A stretch of DNA of 64,000 bases, taken from positions 173,586-237,585 of the forward strand of contig JAPPMB010000078.1 of NCBI GenBank assembly GCA_028819255.1. Reading direction: 5' to 3'. Below are positions 26,252-35,137 of the stretch, piece by piece (within the stretch, counting starts at the first letter, position 1; every line of letters starts with the position of its first letter). Both the position numbers and the translations under genes were made by a program. Source of the stretch: Bryobacterales bacterium (lineage in GTDB: Bacteria > Acidobacteriota > Terriglobia > Bryobacterales > UBA6623). The notes under the pieces were generated by a model that had not been told where the DNA came from, searched no databases, and saw only the letters and a list, made by a program, of their open reading frames with translations.

Positions 26252-29200
26252 CTAGAATTCGTAGCGCAGGCCGAACTGCAGGACCCGCGGCGGGACCAGC
26301 ACCTCCGAGTAGTTGCCGAAGCTTCCCGGAAACGTGAACGAAAGAGTCTCCCAGGCATTGGCATTGAACCGCACACTGTTGGTCACATTGAACCCCTCCA
26401 CCCGGAACTGCAGGCTGTGTCCTTCGGACGGCATCTGGAAGCGCTTTCCAAGGGCCAGATCGATCCCGAACATTCCATGACCCCGCAGATTGTTCCGCGG
26501 GCCGATCCCTCCGACCACGACCTGGCGGAAGGAGTCCCTAGCGGAACCCGGGTCGCTGAAAACGTTCGGGCCGGTCCCGCCTCCGATCAGGCGTGCGCCC
26601 TTCGAGTTGGTCTGCTGCGGTATCGGGGCAACGGGCTCAGCGAAGTGCTGGTAGCAATAGCACGTCGGCCAGGCGAGGCCGTTCAGCACGCTGAGGGGCA
26701 TTCCTGAGGTATAGCGAAAGAGACCGCTCAGCTGCCAGCCGCCGAGGATCGCATTTCCGGCTGGGCCCAGGTCGGACAGGTACGGCTTGCCTCTGCCGAA
26801 CGGCAGCTCAGCCACCCAGTTTGCGTTCGCCTGGTGGCGCATGTCGAAGTCGGACCACGATTTCTGCGCCTCCCGGTCCCACGAATTGATGACGCTGAAG
26901 GCGGACCAGTAGGTGTCGCTCGGAATCTGCCCGAACCTCTCGCCCTGGCTGCGCCTCGCAGCGACCGACACCAGATCCGTGGACTCCGAGTTCGTGTAGT
27001 TGAGGTCGAACTGGAAGCCCCTGGAGAAGGTCTTGCGCAACGAGAGCTGCAGCGAGTGGAACGTGGAGGTTCCGTAGGAGCGCAAGGCGTCGAATCCCCA
27101 GAACTGCGGGTTCATGAACGCCCCTTGCCCCAGATCGCTGCAGAAGGGACTGCAGGCGAAATCGATGTAGTACATCGCCGTTCCAGTGTCCGGACTGTTC
27201 GCACGGATGACGTCGTACACGCTCTGTGTCGCCGTTCTCCTGGCGGTTGCGGCACCCGAATAGAGGTTCTCGAAGAAGCTGACCGGCTGAACGGATGGCA
27301 CCGACCAGCCGCCACGGACCATCAGCTCGAGCTCCTGAAGCGCGTCAAGCAAATATTGGCCGGACGCCGGATCCTTGAAGTTGACGTATTGCGCAACTGC
27401 CGTGTCGTTGACGAGTAGTCGGCGGCCCAGCCTCCCGACGTACGCTGCCTCCAGAACGAACCCGCCGCCCAGTTCGCGGGCCACCGAAACCGTTGGATTG
27501 ATGCTGTAGGGCGGGAGCACGCTCGAGTCGACGCCTTGGCTCCATGCCAGCCCGAACGGGTTGGGCGTGCCCGGCCCGCCGGGAGGCGGCGGAAGCAACC
27601 CAGCGGCAGGCACGGTCCCGGGCCCTGCGAAGCGTGGCGAGTTCGCGACCGTAAAGGATTGGTTCGTCACTCTGCTGCTGAGTCCGAACGCATTCCGGTC
27701 GAGCATCTGGATCATGCCCATCCCGAAGATGTTGTAGAAGAGTCCCGCACCGGCGCGGATGGATGTCTTGCCCGGACCGCCGAAAAGCTTGCCCAGGAAT
27801 CCGTCCCGGGCCTGCGGCGAGTACGCGATTGCCAATCGCGGCGAGAAATTCTTTCCGTGCGTCGCCCAGAGCGGCCCTCCGTCAGGTCCGTCGGCGCGCA
27901 CGAACCCGAGCGGGCCCGCGTCGCGAGTCGGCCTTCCGCTCGCTGCCAGGTCCAGCCGGCGTGCGATGTACTCGTTGATCGAGGGCGTGATGCTGACCTG
28001 AAGCCCGTTGACTTCCCTCACAGGGGGCATCAGGGACCATCGGAGGCCGGCGGTGATGGTCAGTCCCGGCTTGGCCCGCCATGTGTCCTGGAAGTAGATC
28101 TCGAGCTCTTCCATTCCGAACGTCCGCGCGACAGGCTCCCCGAGCCCGAGCGGGTTGCCGTCCAGGTCGTAGTTGTAGTTGGCGTCGTAGAAGTTGATGA
28201 GGCCGAGCATCGTAGCCATCGTTTCCCGGTAGACGCCGGGATTCTCCGGAGCGACCGCCAACACGGGGTCGAACGTCGAGGGGCCGTCGGTCAGCGCCCA
28301 GGCGGCCTGCTTGGCGAAATGATAGCTGCCCGCGTAGTTCAATCGCCGGTTCCGGATCGAGCGGAAGATCCCACCGAGCTGAAAGGTGTGCGCCCCGCGC
28401 GTCACCGAGACGTCCTCCGAAACGGTCTGGGTCGGCAAGTACGTTTCGAGAGGAGTGGTCGTGCCGCTAATGTTGTCGATCAGGCTGTCGCCGAGGGTCA
28501 CCCGCGAGTCCGTCTGCGCTCCGGAAAGATCGACGTTCTGGGCAGTGAATCCGTATCGGAAGTTGCTGACGACACTTGTCCCGAGCAGACCCGTATATCC
28601 GAATGCCAGCCCCCAGCTGTTGTCGTTGGTTTCCCTGTTCGGCACCTCGCCGGGAAACTGCGGCAGTCCGCCGATACGGTCGTTCTGGTAGTTGGCTCGC
28701 ACGAACATCCGGTGGGCACCGTTCTCGTCCGCATTCCAGTCGGCCTTTGAAATGAACGTGTTCCAGGTAAGTGGCGTTGATGCCGTGAACCGGTACCCGG
28801 ATGTGTTGAGGCCGTCGCCCACCGTCGTGTCGTTCGGCTCGGGAAACGAACGAAAGTATTCGAGAGCCGCCGGGCTCGGGCCAATCTTCTGTGGGTCGAT
28901 CTGCGAGCGAATGAATGCCGGATCGAGTTCCTGTGTCGAGCCGTCAACTCCGCGGTAGCGGAGGAATCCCTGGCGCATCTGCTGCGACGGAACGGTACGC
29001 ACGACCGATCCCTCACTGGCGTCGCGGCGGCCCTCGTAGTTCACGAAGTAGAACGCCCGGTTCTGCTTCACGGGCCCGCCCGCTGACGCTCCGAACACGT
29101 TCCGGATGAGCTTGGCGCGATCCACTCCGGACCTGTTGCTGAAGAAGTCGTTGGCTGCCGTGGCGGTGTTTCGATGAAACTCGTACAGTGATCCGTGGAG

Positions 29201-29965
29201 TTCGTTGGTGCCGCTCTTCGTCACCAGCGAGACCTGCGCCCCGGCGGAGCGACCCTGGTCCGCGTTCGCGGTGGTCGTCACGACCCGGAACTCCTGGATC
29301 GAGTCCAGCGTGTTGCGCAGGACGCTCGTGAACGGCATCCGGCCGTTCTGGTCGTTCACGTCGACTCCGTCGAGTGTCACGTTTGATTGGTCGCTTTGCG
29401 CGCCATTCACGCTGCCGTTCCGGATGTCGCCCGCCTTTCTCGAATCCAGTGGGTCTGCGCTGAGGAACGTGACACCGGCCTGAAGAGACAGCAGGCCGGC
29501 CGGGTTGCGGGCATTCAGCGGAAGCTGCCTGATGGGCTTCGTGCCGAAAGCGTTTCCCACCGTTGCGTCGGTCGCATTGACCTGGGCTCCTGCCGCGGAG
29601 ACCTGGACGGTCTCGGCAACGGCCGCAACCTGCCCGAGCACGATGTCCCTAGTGACGCTGGTGTTCACGAGGAGCACTACGTCGGTCGTCATGACGGACT
29701 CGAATCCGGCCATCGTCGCGACGACCGTGTACGTTCCGGGCGGAAGCTGTGCGAACGCGTAGCGGCCGCCGCCGTCGGAAACCGCTGACCGCTGTAGGCC
29801 GTTCTCGTCATTCATCACGTCGATTTCCGCGCCCGGAACGACCGCTCCAGTCGCGTCGCTGATCACGCCGTTCAAGCTGGCCGCCTGACCGTACAAGGCC
29901 GGTACGGCGATGACCCCAAGGACGGCGGAAAACGCCACTCTGGCAATGAGCAATTGGACTTTCAT
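26252..29965 (-). CDS. Oar-like TonB-dependent receptor with carboxypeptidase-regulatory domain
   Basis: Largest outer-membrane protein here (1237 aa). Signal peptide to about residue 27 ('VPALYGQA'), carboxypeptidase-regulatory-like domain (about 28-115, 'LNGVISDATGAVVPGAEI'), and a plug with 'KPIRQLPLNARNPAGLLSL' and 'QVSLVTKSGTNELHGSLYEF'. A barrel of about 900 residues ends in 'VLQFGLRYEF' with terminal Phe. This architecture is the common acidobacterial receptor/Oar type; ligands are generally unknown. Two ATGs are adjacent (29968 and 29965). The site AAGAGGAG lies 3 nt before the first and 6 nt before the second, so the second is preferred. It is convergent with the TnpB relic. Confidence 0.9.
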   Translation of the reverse strand: MKVQLLIARVAFSAVLGVIAVPALYGQAASLNGVISDATGAVVPGAEIDVMNDENGLQRSAVSDGGGRYAFAQLPPGTYTVVATMAGFESVMTTDVVLLVNTSVTRDIVLGQVAAVAETVQVSAAGAQVNATDATVGNAFGTKPIRQLPLNARNPAGLLSLQAGVTFLSADPLDSRKAGDIRNGSVNGAQSDQSNVTLDGVDVNDQNGRMPFTSVLRNTLDSIQEFRVVTTTANADQGRSAGAQVSLVTKSGTNELHGSLYEFHRNTATAANDFFSNRSGVDRAKLIRNVFGASAGGPVKQNRAFYFVNYEGRRDASEGSVVRTVPSQQMRQGFLRYRGVDGSTQELDPAFIRSQIDPQKIGPSPAALEYFRSFPEPNDTTVGDGLNTSGYRFTASTPLTWNTFISKADWNADENGAHRMFVRANYQNDRIGGLPQFPGEVPNRETNDNSWGLAFGYTGLLGTSVVSNFRYGFTAQNVDLSGAQTDSRVTLGDSLIDNISGTTTPLETYLPTQTVSEDVSVTRGAHTFQLGGIFRSIRNRRLNYAGSYHFAKQAAWALTDGPSTFDPVLAVAPENPGVYRETMATMLGLINFYDANYNYDLDGNPLGLGEPVARTFGMEELEIYFQDTWRAKPGLTITAGLRWSLMPPVREVNGLQVSITPSINEYIARRLDLAASGRPTRDAGPLGFVRADGPDGGPLWATHGKNFSPRLAIAYSPQARDGFLGKLFGGPGKTSIRAGAGLFYNIFGMGMIQMLDRNAFGLSSRVTNQSFTVANSPRFAGPGTVPAAGLLPPPPGGPGTPNPFGLAWSQGVDSSVLPPYSINPTVSVARELGGGFVLEAAYVGRLGRRLLVNDTAVAQYVNFKDPASGQYLLDALQELELMVRGGWSVPSVQPVSFFENLYSGAATARRTATQSVYDVIRANSPDTGTAMYYIDFACSPFCSDLGQGAFMNPQFWGFDALRSYGTSTFHSLQLSLRKTFSRGFQFDLNYTNSESTDLVSVAARRSQGERFGQIPSDTYWSAFSVINSWDREAQKSWSDFDMRHQANANWVAELPFGRGKPYLSDLGPAGNAILGGWQLSGLFRYTSGMPLSVLNGLAWPTCYCYQHFAEPVAPIPQQTNSKGARLIGGGTGPNVFSDPGSARDSFRQVVVGGIGPRNNLRGHGMFGIDLALGKRFQMPSEGHSLQFRVEGFNVTNSVRFNANAWETLSFTFPGSFGNYSEVLVPPRVLQFGLRYEF

Positions 29966-29971
29966 CATGTA

Positions 29972-29979
29972 CTCCTCTT
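29972..29979 (-). promoter_or_regulatory. Ribosome binding site AAGAGGAG of the third receptor
   Basis: AAGAGGAG on the minus strand, 6 nt from the ATG at 29965 and 3 nt from that at 29968. The spacing favours the inner start. Confidence 0.7.
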
Positions 29980-30526
29980 AAATCCACGAAGCTGATCTGA
30001 ACTCTGGCAGTCTACGGACTTCATTCCGTTTCGACGTGATTAGACTACCAATCCCGGCAATCCGCAGCAACATCCAAGAATGGGAGGCTCGTTGGAGGTC
30101 GATGAAATCGCTGGGCCTTCTTGAGTGCCGGCGGGTGCCCGGCGCGGGGCGACCAGGATGGCCGGGGCAGGGGATTCGGGGGGCCCGGACAGCCGACCGG
30201 CGGCCGCGACGCGGTCCGGAGATCGGTCCGAATCGCCCGAGAACGGCGGATGGCGATCCAGCGTGCAGAACCAGGCCGCTGCGAAGTCATTCCGTGTTGA
30301 CCATCCCATTGCTTCCCTCCCTTGACACATGGATCCTGACGCGGCAGCAGTCCCAGTCGTAACTCGCTCAATCTAAAGACGATATCCCGCTGTCAACTTC
30401 TTCTGCGGTAAACTACCGCTTGGAAGAAGCTCCTGAGATCTGTGCCGGCCAATCCTAGAGACGCCGAATGGCCCGCCCAAGTGCGGACCCCGATTCCCCG
30501 TCCGCGAGCCCGAGGCTAGAAGAACT
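29980..30526. other. 550-bp divergent spacer between receptor and antiporter
   Basis: No supported gene. It contains a TTGACA hexamer at 30323-30328 without a matching -10, and the strong hairpin at 30397-30429 listed separately. Confidence 0.6.
30397..30429 (+). promoter_or_regulatory. Thirteen-bp composite stem-loop upstream of the antiporter gene
   Basis: CTTCTTC-t-GCGGTA-aac-TACCGC-ttg-GAAGAAG: a 7-bp outer and a 6-bp inner helix, both perfect, separated by a small internal loop and closed by a 3-nt loop. It lies about 100 bp before the antiporter start with no T-run after it, so a leader RNA structure is more likely than a terminator. Function unknown. Confidence 0.5.
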
Positions 30527-32512
30527 TTGCACGAAGGCAGGTTGCTGATCGACCTGACGCTGCTGGTGGGCATGGCGATCCCCATTGTGGCGCTGGCACA
30601 CCGCCTGTCAGCCCCACCCTTGGTCGGTTTCCTGGTTGCCGGAGTCCTGGTGGGTCCCAGCGGATTCGGCCTCATCAGTGCGACGGAGGAAGTGGAGGTC
30701 CTTTCCGAACTTGGCGTCGCGCTCTTGCTCTTCGAGGTGGGGCTGGAGCTGTCGCTCTCGTACGTCCGCCAGTGGGCTCGGACGGTGTTGGTCGGCGGCG
30801 GGTTGCAGGTGGGCGGCACACTCCTGTGCGTGGCGGCGCTGGCAATGGCCTTCGGCGTTCCGCCCGGCCAGTCGATCTTCTACGGCATGCTCGCCGCAAT
30901 GTCGTCGACCGCCGTCGTCACCAAGACCTACGCCGACCGCGCTGAACTCGACTCCGTGCCTGGGCGCACCGTCATTTCCATCCTGCTGTTCCAGGATCTG
31001 TGCGTGCTGCCGCTGATACTCCTGCTGCCTGTTCTTGCTGGCATGGAGGGTTCCGACATGGGCGCTGTCGGCGCGGATTTCCTGCGCGGGCTTGCGACCA
31101 TCGCTGCGCTGTTGTTCGGCGGGCAATTCATAGTCCGGAAGACATTGGACCGGATCGTGCTCTTCCGCGACCGCGAGCTGTTCACACTCTGCGTCGGTTT
31201 CTTCGGTATCGGCACAGCAGTCGTGAGCGCATGGGCGGGGTTTTCCATCGCGATCGGGGCGTTCATTGCCGGCCTTGTCATCTCCGAGTCGGAATACGGA
31301 TTGCAGGCGCTGTCGGACGTCCTGCCCTTTCGGGTGGTGTTCAGCGGAATCTTCTTCATCTCCACCGGAATGCTGCTCGACGTTCCCGTCGTCGTGGCGC
31401 AGCTCGGCGTACTCCTCCCCGTGCTGGCGGTCGTGTCCGTACTCAAGTTCGTGTTGGTGACGGCGTCGGTCCGGGCGTCTGGCCGGATCCTGACAACCGC
31501 GCTGATCAGCGGTTTCAGCCTCTTCCAGATCGGGGAGTTCTCCATCTTGCTCGCCGCGCTGGGGCTGCCGTTGGGACTCTTCCGCGGAGGCGACTACCAG
31601 TTGTTCCTCAGCGCGGCCGTGCTTTCGATGATGGCCACGCCGTTTCTGATTCGCAGCGCGCGCTCCCTCGCCGAGCGCATCGCGCCCTCCGGCAGGGGAC
31701 CGCGGGGATTCGAGCCGGCGGACGCCGCCGCGGCCGGAAAAATGTCTGACCACACGATCATCGTCGGCTACGGAGTCGCCGGACGGTACCTTGCGCGAAC
31801 GCTCGATGCGGCGGGGATCCCGTGCCTCGTCGTTGAGCACGACGCGAATCTCGTCCGCAGGGCGCGCGACGACGGGCTGCCGGTGACCTTTGGCGACGGG
31901 ACGCGGCCGGCCGTTCTGAAACACGTCGGCGCGCAACGAGCCCGAATCATTGTGTTCGCGATATCCTCGCCGACCGAGGAGAGGCGAGGTGTCCATTTCG
32001 CCCGGGACCTGAATCCCAGCGCGCAGATCGTCGTGCGCACGAGATACACGCGCTCCATCGACGAGCTGATGGCGCTCGGCGCGACAGAAGTGGTCGTGGA
32101 GGAGTTCGAAGCCTCCATCGAGCTGTTTGCCAGGGCCCTGGAAAGCTACCGGATCCCGATCAATCGCATCTGGCAGGAAGCCGCCACGGTGCGCCAGGAA
32201 CACTACGGGCTCTTTCGCGGAACAGCGGAGCCTGACCTGCGACTCAACGCGCTGAAGCACCTGGGTATTCACGATGCCCTGGAACTGCTGGAAATCAGGG
32301 ACGGAGCCAACGTCATCGGCATGAGCGCAACCTCCCTCAAGCTGCGGCGCCGCACGGGCGCCGTGCAGATCGCCGTGGTCAGGGATGGTCAGCCGATTTA
32401 CCGTCGCAGACGGGATTTTCACTACCAGGTCGGCGACACGGCAGTACTGGTGGGCGACCGTGAAAGCCTCGACCGGGCGATAGCCCTCTTCCAGACGGAG
32501 TCCGGGGTTTGA
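30527..32512 (+). CDS. KefB-type CPA2 cation:proton antiporter with RCK (TrkA) domain
   Basis: Inner-membrane monovalent-cation/proton antiporter (661 aa), probably for K+ efflux or Na+/H+ exchange and pH or ion homeostasis. Residues 1-385 form about 12 membrane segments of the Na+/H+ exchanger fold; 'LFEVGLELS' and 'DLCVLPL' match the conserved CPA2 acidic-residue regions. A cytoplasmic TrkA-N/RCK domain follows (about 405-520) with the nucleotide-binding glycine motif 'GYGVAGRYLARTL' and acidic 'VEHD', then a TrkA-C domain (about 575-655). The length matches KefB/KefC-like proteins, but regulation by glutathione conjugates cannot be claimed. The start is TTG at 30527; no better in-frame ATG precedes the first helix. 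Confidence 0.92.
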   Translation: MHEGRLLIDLTLLVGMAIPIVALAHRLSAPPLVGFLVAGVLVGPSGFGLISATEEVEVLSELGVALLLFEVGLELSLSYVRQWARTVLVGGGLQVGGTLLCVAALAMAFGVPPGQSIFYGMLAAMSSTAVVTKTYADRAELDSVPGRTVISILLFQDLCVLPLILLLPVLAGMEGSDMGAVGADFLRGLATIAALLFGGQFIVRKTLDRIVLFRDRELFTLCVGFFGIGTAVVSAWAGFSIAIGAFIAGLVISESEYGLQALSDVLPFRVVFSGIFFISTGMLLDVPVVVAQLGVLLPVLAVVSVLKFVLVTASVRASGRILTTALISGFSLFQIGEFSILLAALGLPLGLFRGGDYQLFLSAAVLSMMATPFLIRSARSLAERIAPSGRGPRGFEPADAAAAGKMSDHTIIVGYGVAGRYLARTLDAAGIPCLVVEHDANLVRRARDDGLPVTFGDGTRPAVLKHVGAQRARIIVFAISSPTEERRGVHFARDLNPSAQIVVRTRYTRSIDELMALGATEVVVEEFEASIELFARALESYRIPINRIWQEAATVRQEHYGLFRGTAEPDLRLNALKHLGIHDALELLEIRDGANVIGMSATSLKLRRRTGAVQIAVVRDGQPIYRRRRDFHYQVGDTAVLVGDRESLDRAIALFQTESGV

Positions 32513-32542
32513 TCCGTCGGGCGCACTTCCGTTCCACGGATC
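32511..32542 (+). terminator. Weak inverted repeat overlapping the antiporter stop
   Basis: GATCCGT (32511-32517) and ACGGATC (32536-32542) pair across an 18-nt spacer at the stop codon. Short and without a T-run. Confidence 0.25.
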
Positions 32543-33103
32543 CCCCGCAGTTGGGATTTCGCTCAACGTCGCAATGGGCCGGAACTGCGACCGGGCTGAA
32601 GCTGGTGCCGGTCGACACCCAGCGGCCTTGCCGGACCGGCCACCGACCGGAAGCGGAGTTTCTTGCGTGCTTTGGCCGCCATCTCGACTGCCTGTTCGGG
32701 CAAACCGTGGCGGAGGAGCCCCACGACGGCCAGGCCCTCGCATTCGTGGATCGCAACAACAAGGATGCCCCGATGTGCAAGCGCACCCGGGCTCGGGCGG
32801 CCAGCGACGGCGAGCAGTCTCCAGCCAGCCGACAGCAGTCCCCTACGGAACTCGTCCCACAGCAGCTGACGCCGCCGGTTGCCTCGTCCGCGCCTCGGTC
32901 CGCTGCCGCACCAGTCCCACCTCTCCGCGTTCGGGAGGGGTTCGTACGGTTCCGGCCGGTACTCCTACCTGATGGAAGGGCGCGGACCGAATCCGGCCGC
33001 GTCGTCAGGTAACCGATTCCGCACGAGAATCCGCCATTCCGTCATACGGTCTCCGACATGCACGATGCACTTGGTCGTCGGTTCGGCGGAGGCCGGTCAA
33101 GTC
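32543..33103. other. 560-bp stretch with no supported gene
   Basis: ORFs on both strands (plus 32509-33012, minus 32379-32786) show no family motif and no start-site support. They overlap each other in the GC-driven way seen opposite real genes. It may be a decayed gene, but nothing identifiable remains. Confidence 0.4.
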
Positions 33104-33109
33104 TACAAT
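33104..33109 (+). promoter_or_regulatory. Candidate -10 box (TACAAT) of the TlpA-like gene
   Basis: TACAAT ends 7 nt before the ATG at 33117. A start point about 7 nt downstream would fall on the initiation codon, predicting a leaderless mRNA. The alternative ATG at 33108 overlaps the hexamer, so 33117 is preferred. Confidence 0.4.
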
Positions 33110-33116
33110 GACTGGG

Positions 33117-34046
33117 ATGCGGTTCTCGATCTTGGTACTCTTTGCGGGTCTGATCCCGCCTGTCTCGACCGCTGCGGCGCCCCCGACCCAGAAGCTCAAG
33201 GCCTTGGCTTTCGGCAAGGAGCCGGGCCAGGCGCAAGCACTGTTCGAGGCGAGCCGCCCGCCTGCCGGCCCGCTGTCCGCCGAGTGGCTGGAGGCGATGT
33301 CGTGGGTCGGGAGAGCCGGGGCGATAGCAGGGGACTGGAACCTGGCCGCGGAATACGCCGAGCAGGCACTCGAACTGAGCGAGAGCCTCGTCAAGACCGA
33401 ACCGCTTGAACAGGATCCGAACGCCCCGCTGCCGATCGCTCTGGGAGCGGCCATCGAAACGATGGGAAAGTTCTATGTGGCGAAGGACGATCCCGGCCGG
33501 GCCATCGCATTCTTGCGGAAGAAGCTGGCCAGGCACGCCGGCACGTCCATTGAGACCAGGTTGAACAAGAACCTGCTCCTGCTGGATCTGGAGGGCAAGC
33601 CCATGCCCGTCCTCGAGACAGGCGAACTGCTGACAGGTCGCGGACTCTCTGGCTCGGACTTGCGCGGCAAGGTCACGCTGTTCTTCTTTTGGGCGCACTG
33701 GTGTTCGGACTGCCGGTCCCAGAAGCCAGTGCTCGCCGCCCTCGAGCGGCGGTTCGGTCCGAGGGGATTTCGTGTCGTCGCCCCGACTCGGCTCTATGGC
33801 TACATAGAACGGGGACGGAATGCCAATCCCGAGACGGAGCGGGCCTACATCACGAAGGCCCACGTCGAGAAGAACGCTCTCCTTCGCGAGGTTCCGGTTC
33901 CACTCAGTGCCGGTAACTTTGTCGCATTCGGTGTCAGCACCACCCCGACGCTGGTGTTGGTGGATCGTGACGGCGTCGTCCGACTCTACCATCCGGGCCA
34001 GATGCAGGAAGCCGAACTGGTCCGGAGGGTTGAGGAACTGCTGTGA
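33117..34046 (+). CDS. Secreted TlpA-like thioredoxin-fold protein
   Basis: Periplasmic thiol:disulfide-type protein (309 aa). A signal peptide (MRFSILVLFAGLIPPVSTAA) is followed by an alpha-helical, TPR-like segment (about 40-140, with a helix pair around 'WNLAAEYAEQALELS'). The C-terminal TlpA/thioredoxin domain (about 160-300) has the redox site WCSDC preceded by 'LFFFWAHW' and the cis-proline region 'VSTTPTLVLVDRDG'. The CXXC dipeptide SD is not that of thioredoxin or ResA, so the redox partner is open. It is monocistronic by position, in a convergent pair with the hydroxyacid dehydrogenase. The start at 33117 is preferred over 33108 because the latter sits in a TACAAT box. Confidence 0.85.
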   Translation: MRFSILVLFAGLIPPVSTAAAPPTQKLKALAFGKEPGQAQALFEASRPPAGPLSAEWLEAMSWVGRAGAIAGDWNLAAEYAEQALELSESLVKTEPLEQDPNAPLPIALGAAIETMGKFYVAKDDPGRAIAFLRKKLARHAGTSIETRLNKNLLLLDLEGKPMPVLETGELLTGRGLSGSDLRGKVTLFFFWAHWCSDCRSQKPVLAALERRFGPRGFRVVAPTRLYGYIERGRNANPETERAYITKAHVEKNALLREVPVPLSAGNFVAFGVSTTPTLVLVDRDGVVRLYHPGQMQEAELVRRVEELL

Positions 34047-34177
34047 GTTCGGAGGGGGACGCCGATTCCGGGATTCCGGTCCGGGAGGTTCCCGGTCGCA
34101 TCACGCGGGGGACGGGTCGGCGGTCGCCGCACCCGGCCGCCTGACCGCCGTCCGCTCGCAATGGCTGCGGGGCCGGT

Positions 34178-35122
34178 TTACGGCTCGACGGTATGCAGCA
34201 GCGGCTCGCCCTTCAGTCCCAGCTTCAGGTTCTCGATCGAGATCCTCGCCATCTCCCGACGTGTCTCGATCGTTGCACTGCCGAGATGCGGAAGGATCGT
34301 TACGTTCTCCAGCCCCAGCAGTGGGTGATCCCTGGGGAGCGGTTCAGGGTCGGTGACATCGAGCCCCGCACTCTCGATCTCGCCGTCGCGAAGCGCTTCA
34401 TGCAGCGCTTCCGTGTCGACGACCGGTCCGCGAGAGATGTTGATGAGCGTCGCCGTCGGCTTCATCCTGCGCAGGGCTCCGGCATCGATCAGATGCCTAG
34501 TCTCTTCAGTGAGCGGGCAGGTCAGCATCACGTAGTCGGACTGCCGGAGCAGTTCGTCCAGCGTGACGTACTCCACACCCAGCTCGCGTTCCTCGCGGAC
34601 CCGGCGCCTCCGGTTGCGGTAGAGCACCCGCATGTCGAAGCCGCGCGCCCGTCGGGCAACCTGCCGGCCGATGTTTCCAAGGCCTACGATTCCAAGGGTG
34701 GTCGAGTGCGCCTCGCGCCCCAGCATGAATCCCGGGTCGTAGTGCAGGAACTCGCTCGAACGGGCATGCCGGTCTCCTGTGACGACCCGCCTGGCGGCTG
34801 CCAGCAGCAACGCAAAGCCCGCGTCCGCGGTTGCTCCGTCCAGAATGTTCGGCGTGTTGCCGACGGGAATGCCGCGCATGGCGGCGTCGGGGACGTTGAT
34901 GTGGTCGACCCCGACACCGTAGTTGCTGATCACGCGCACACCCGGGAGCCGGTCGAGCATCGCTCCGTCCAGATCCGGGTGCCCGTAGGTGTAGATGCCG
35001 TCCACGGGCTCCTCCGTCCCTCGCACCGCCAGGTCCCAGTCAAGAAACCGGATCGTCGGGCCTGCGAACCCGAGCACTGTCGAGTCCAGCGGTCCGTCCG
35101 CGATGACCTTGTACACAGACAC
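34178..35122 (-). CDS. D-isomer-specific 2-hydroxyacid dehydrogenase (glyoxylate/hydroxypyruvate reductase-like)
   Basis: NAD(P)H-dependent cytoplasmic dehydrogenase (314 aa) interconverting a 2-keto acid and a D-2-hydroxy acid. The Rossmann motif 'GIVGLGNIGRQVARRA' lies near residue 145. The catalytic residues are Arg in 'NISRGPVVD' (about 232), Glu in 'DPEPLPRDHPL' (about 261) and His in 'LPHLGSAT' (about 279). Length and motifs fit the glyoxylate/hydroxypyruvate reductase branch; phosphoglycerate dehydrogenase would normally carry a C-terminal extension. The start is GTG at 35122. It lies 15 bp after the metallo-hydrolase gene on the same strand, so the two are likely one transcript. Confidence 0.93.
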   Translation of the reverse strand: MSVYKVIADGPLDSTVLGFAGPTIRFLDWDLAVRGTEEPVDGIYTYGHPDLDGAMLDRLPGVRVISNYGVGVDHINVPDAAMRGIPVGNTPNILDGATADAGFALLLAAARRVVTGDRHARSSEFLHYDPGFMLGREAHSTTLGIVGLGNIGRQVARRARGFDMRVLYRNRRRRVREERELGVEYVTLDELLRQSDYVMLTCPLTEETRHLIDAGALRRMKPTATLINISRGPVVDTEALHEALRDGEIESAGLDVTDPEPLPRDHPLLGLENVTILPHLGSATIETRREMARISIENLKLGLKGEPLLHTVEP

Positions 35123-35137
35123 GACAGTTCGTTCCCC

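Noticed and set aside
30608-32743. 711-aa minus-strand ORF opposite the antiporter
   Set aside because: Charged, His/Arg/Glu-rich translation typical of antisense to membrane helices; no domain.
32509-33012. 167-aa plus-strand ORF after the antiporter
   Set aside because: Overlaps the antiporter stop, no motif, and competing frames on both strands are equally open.
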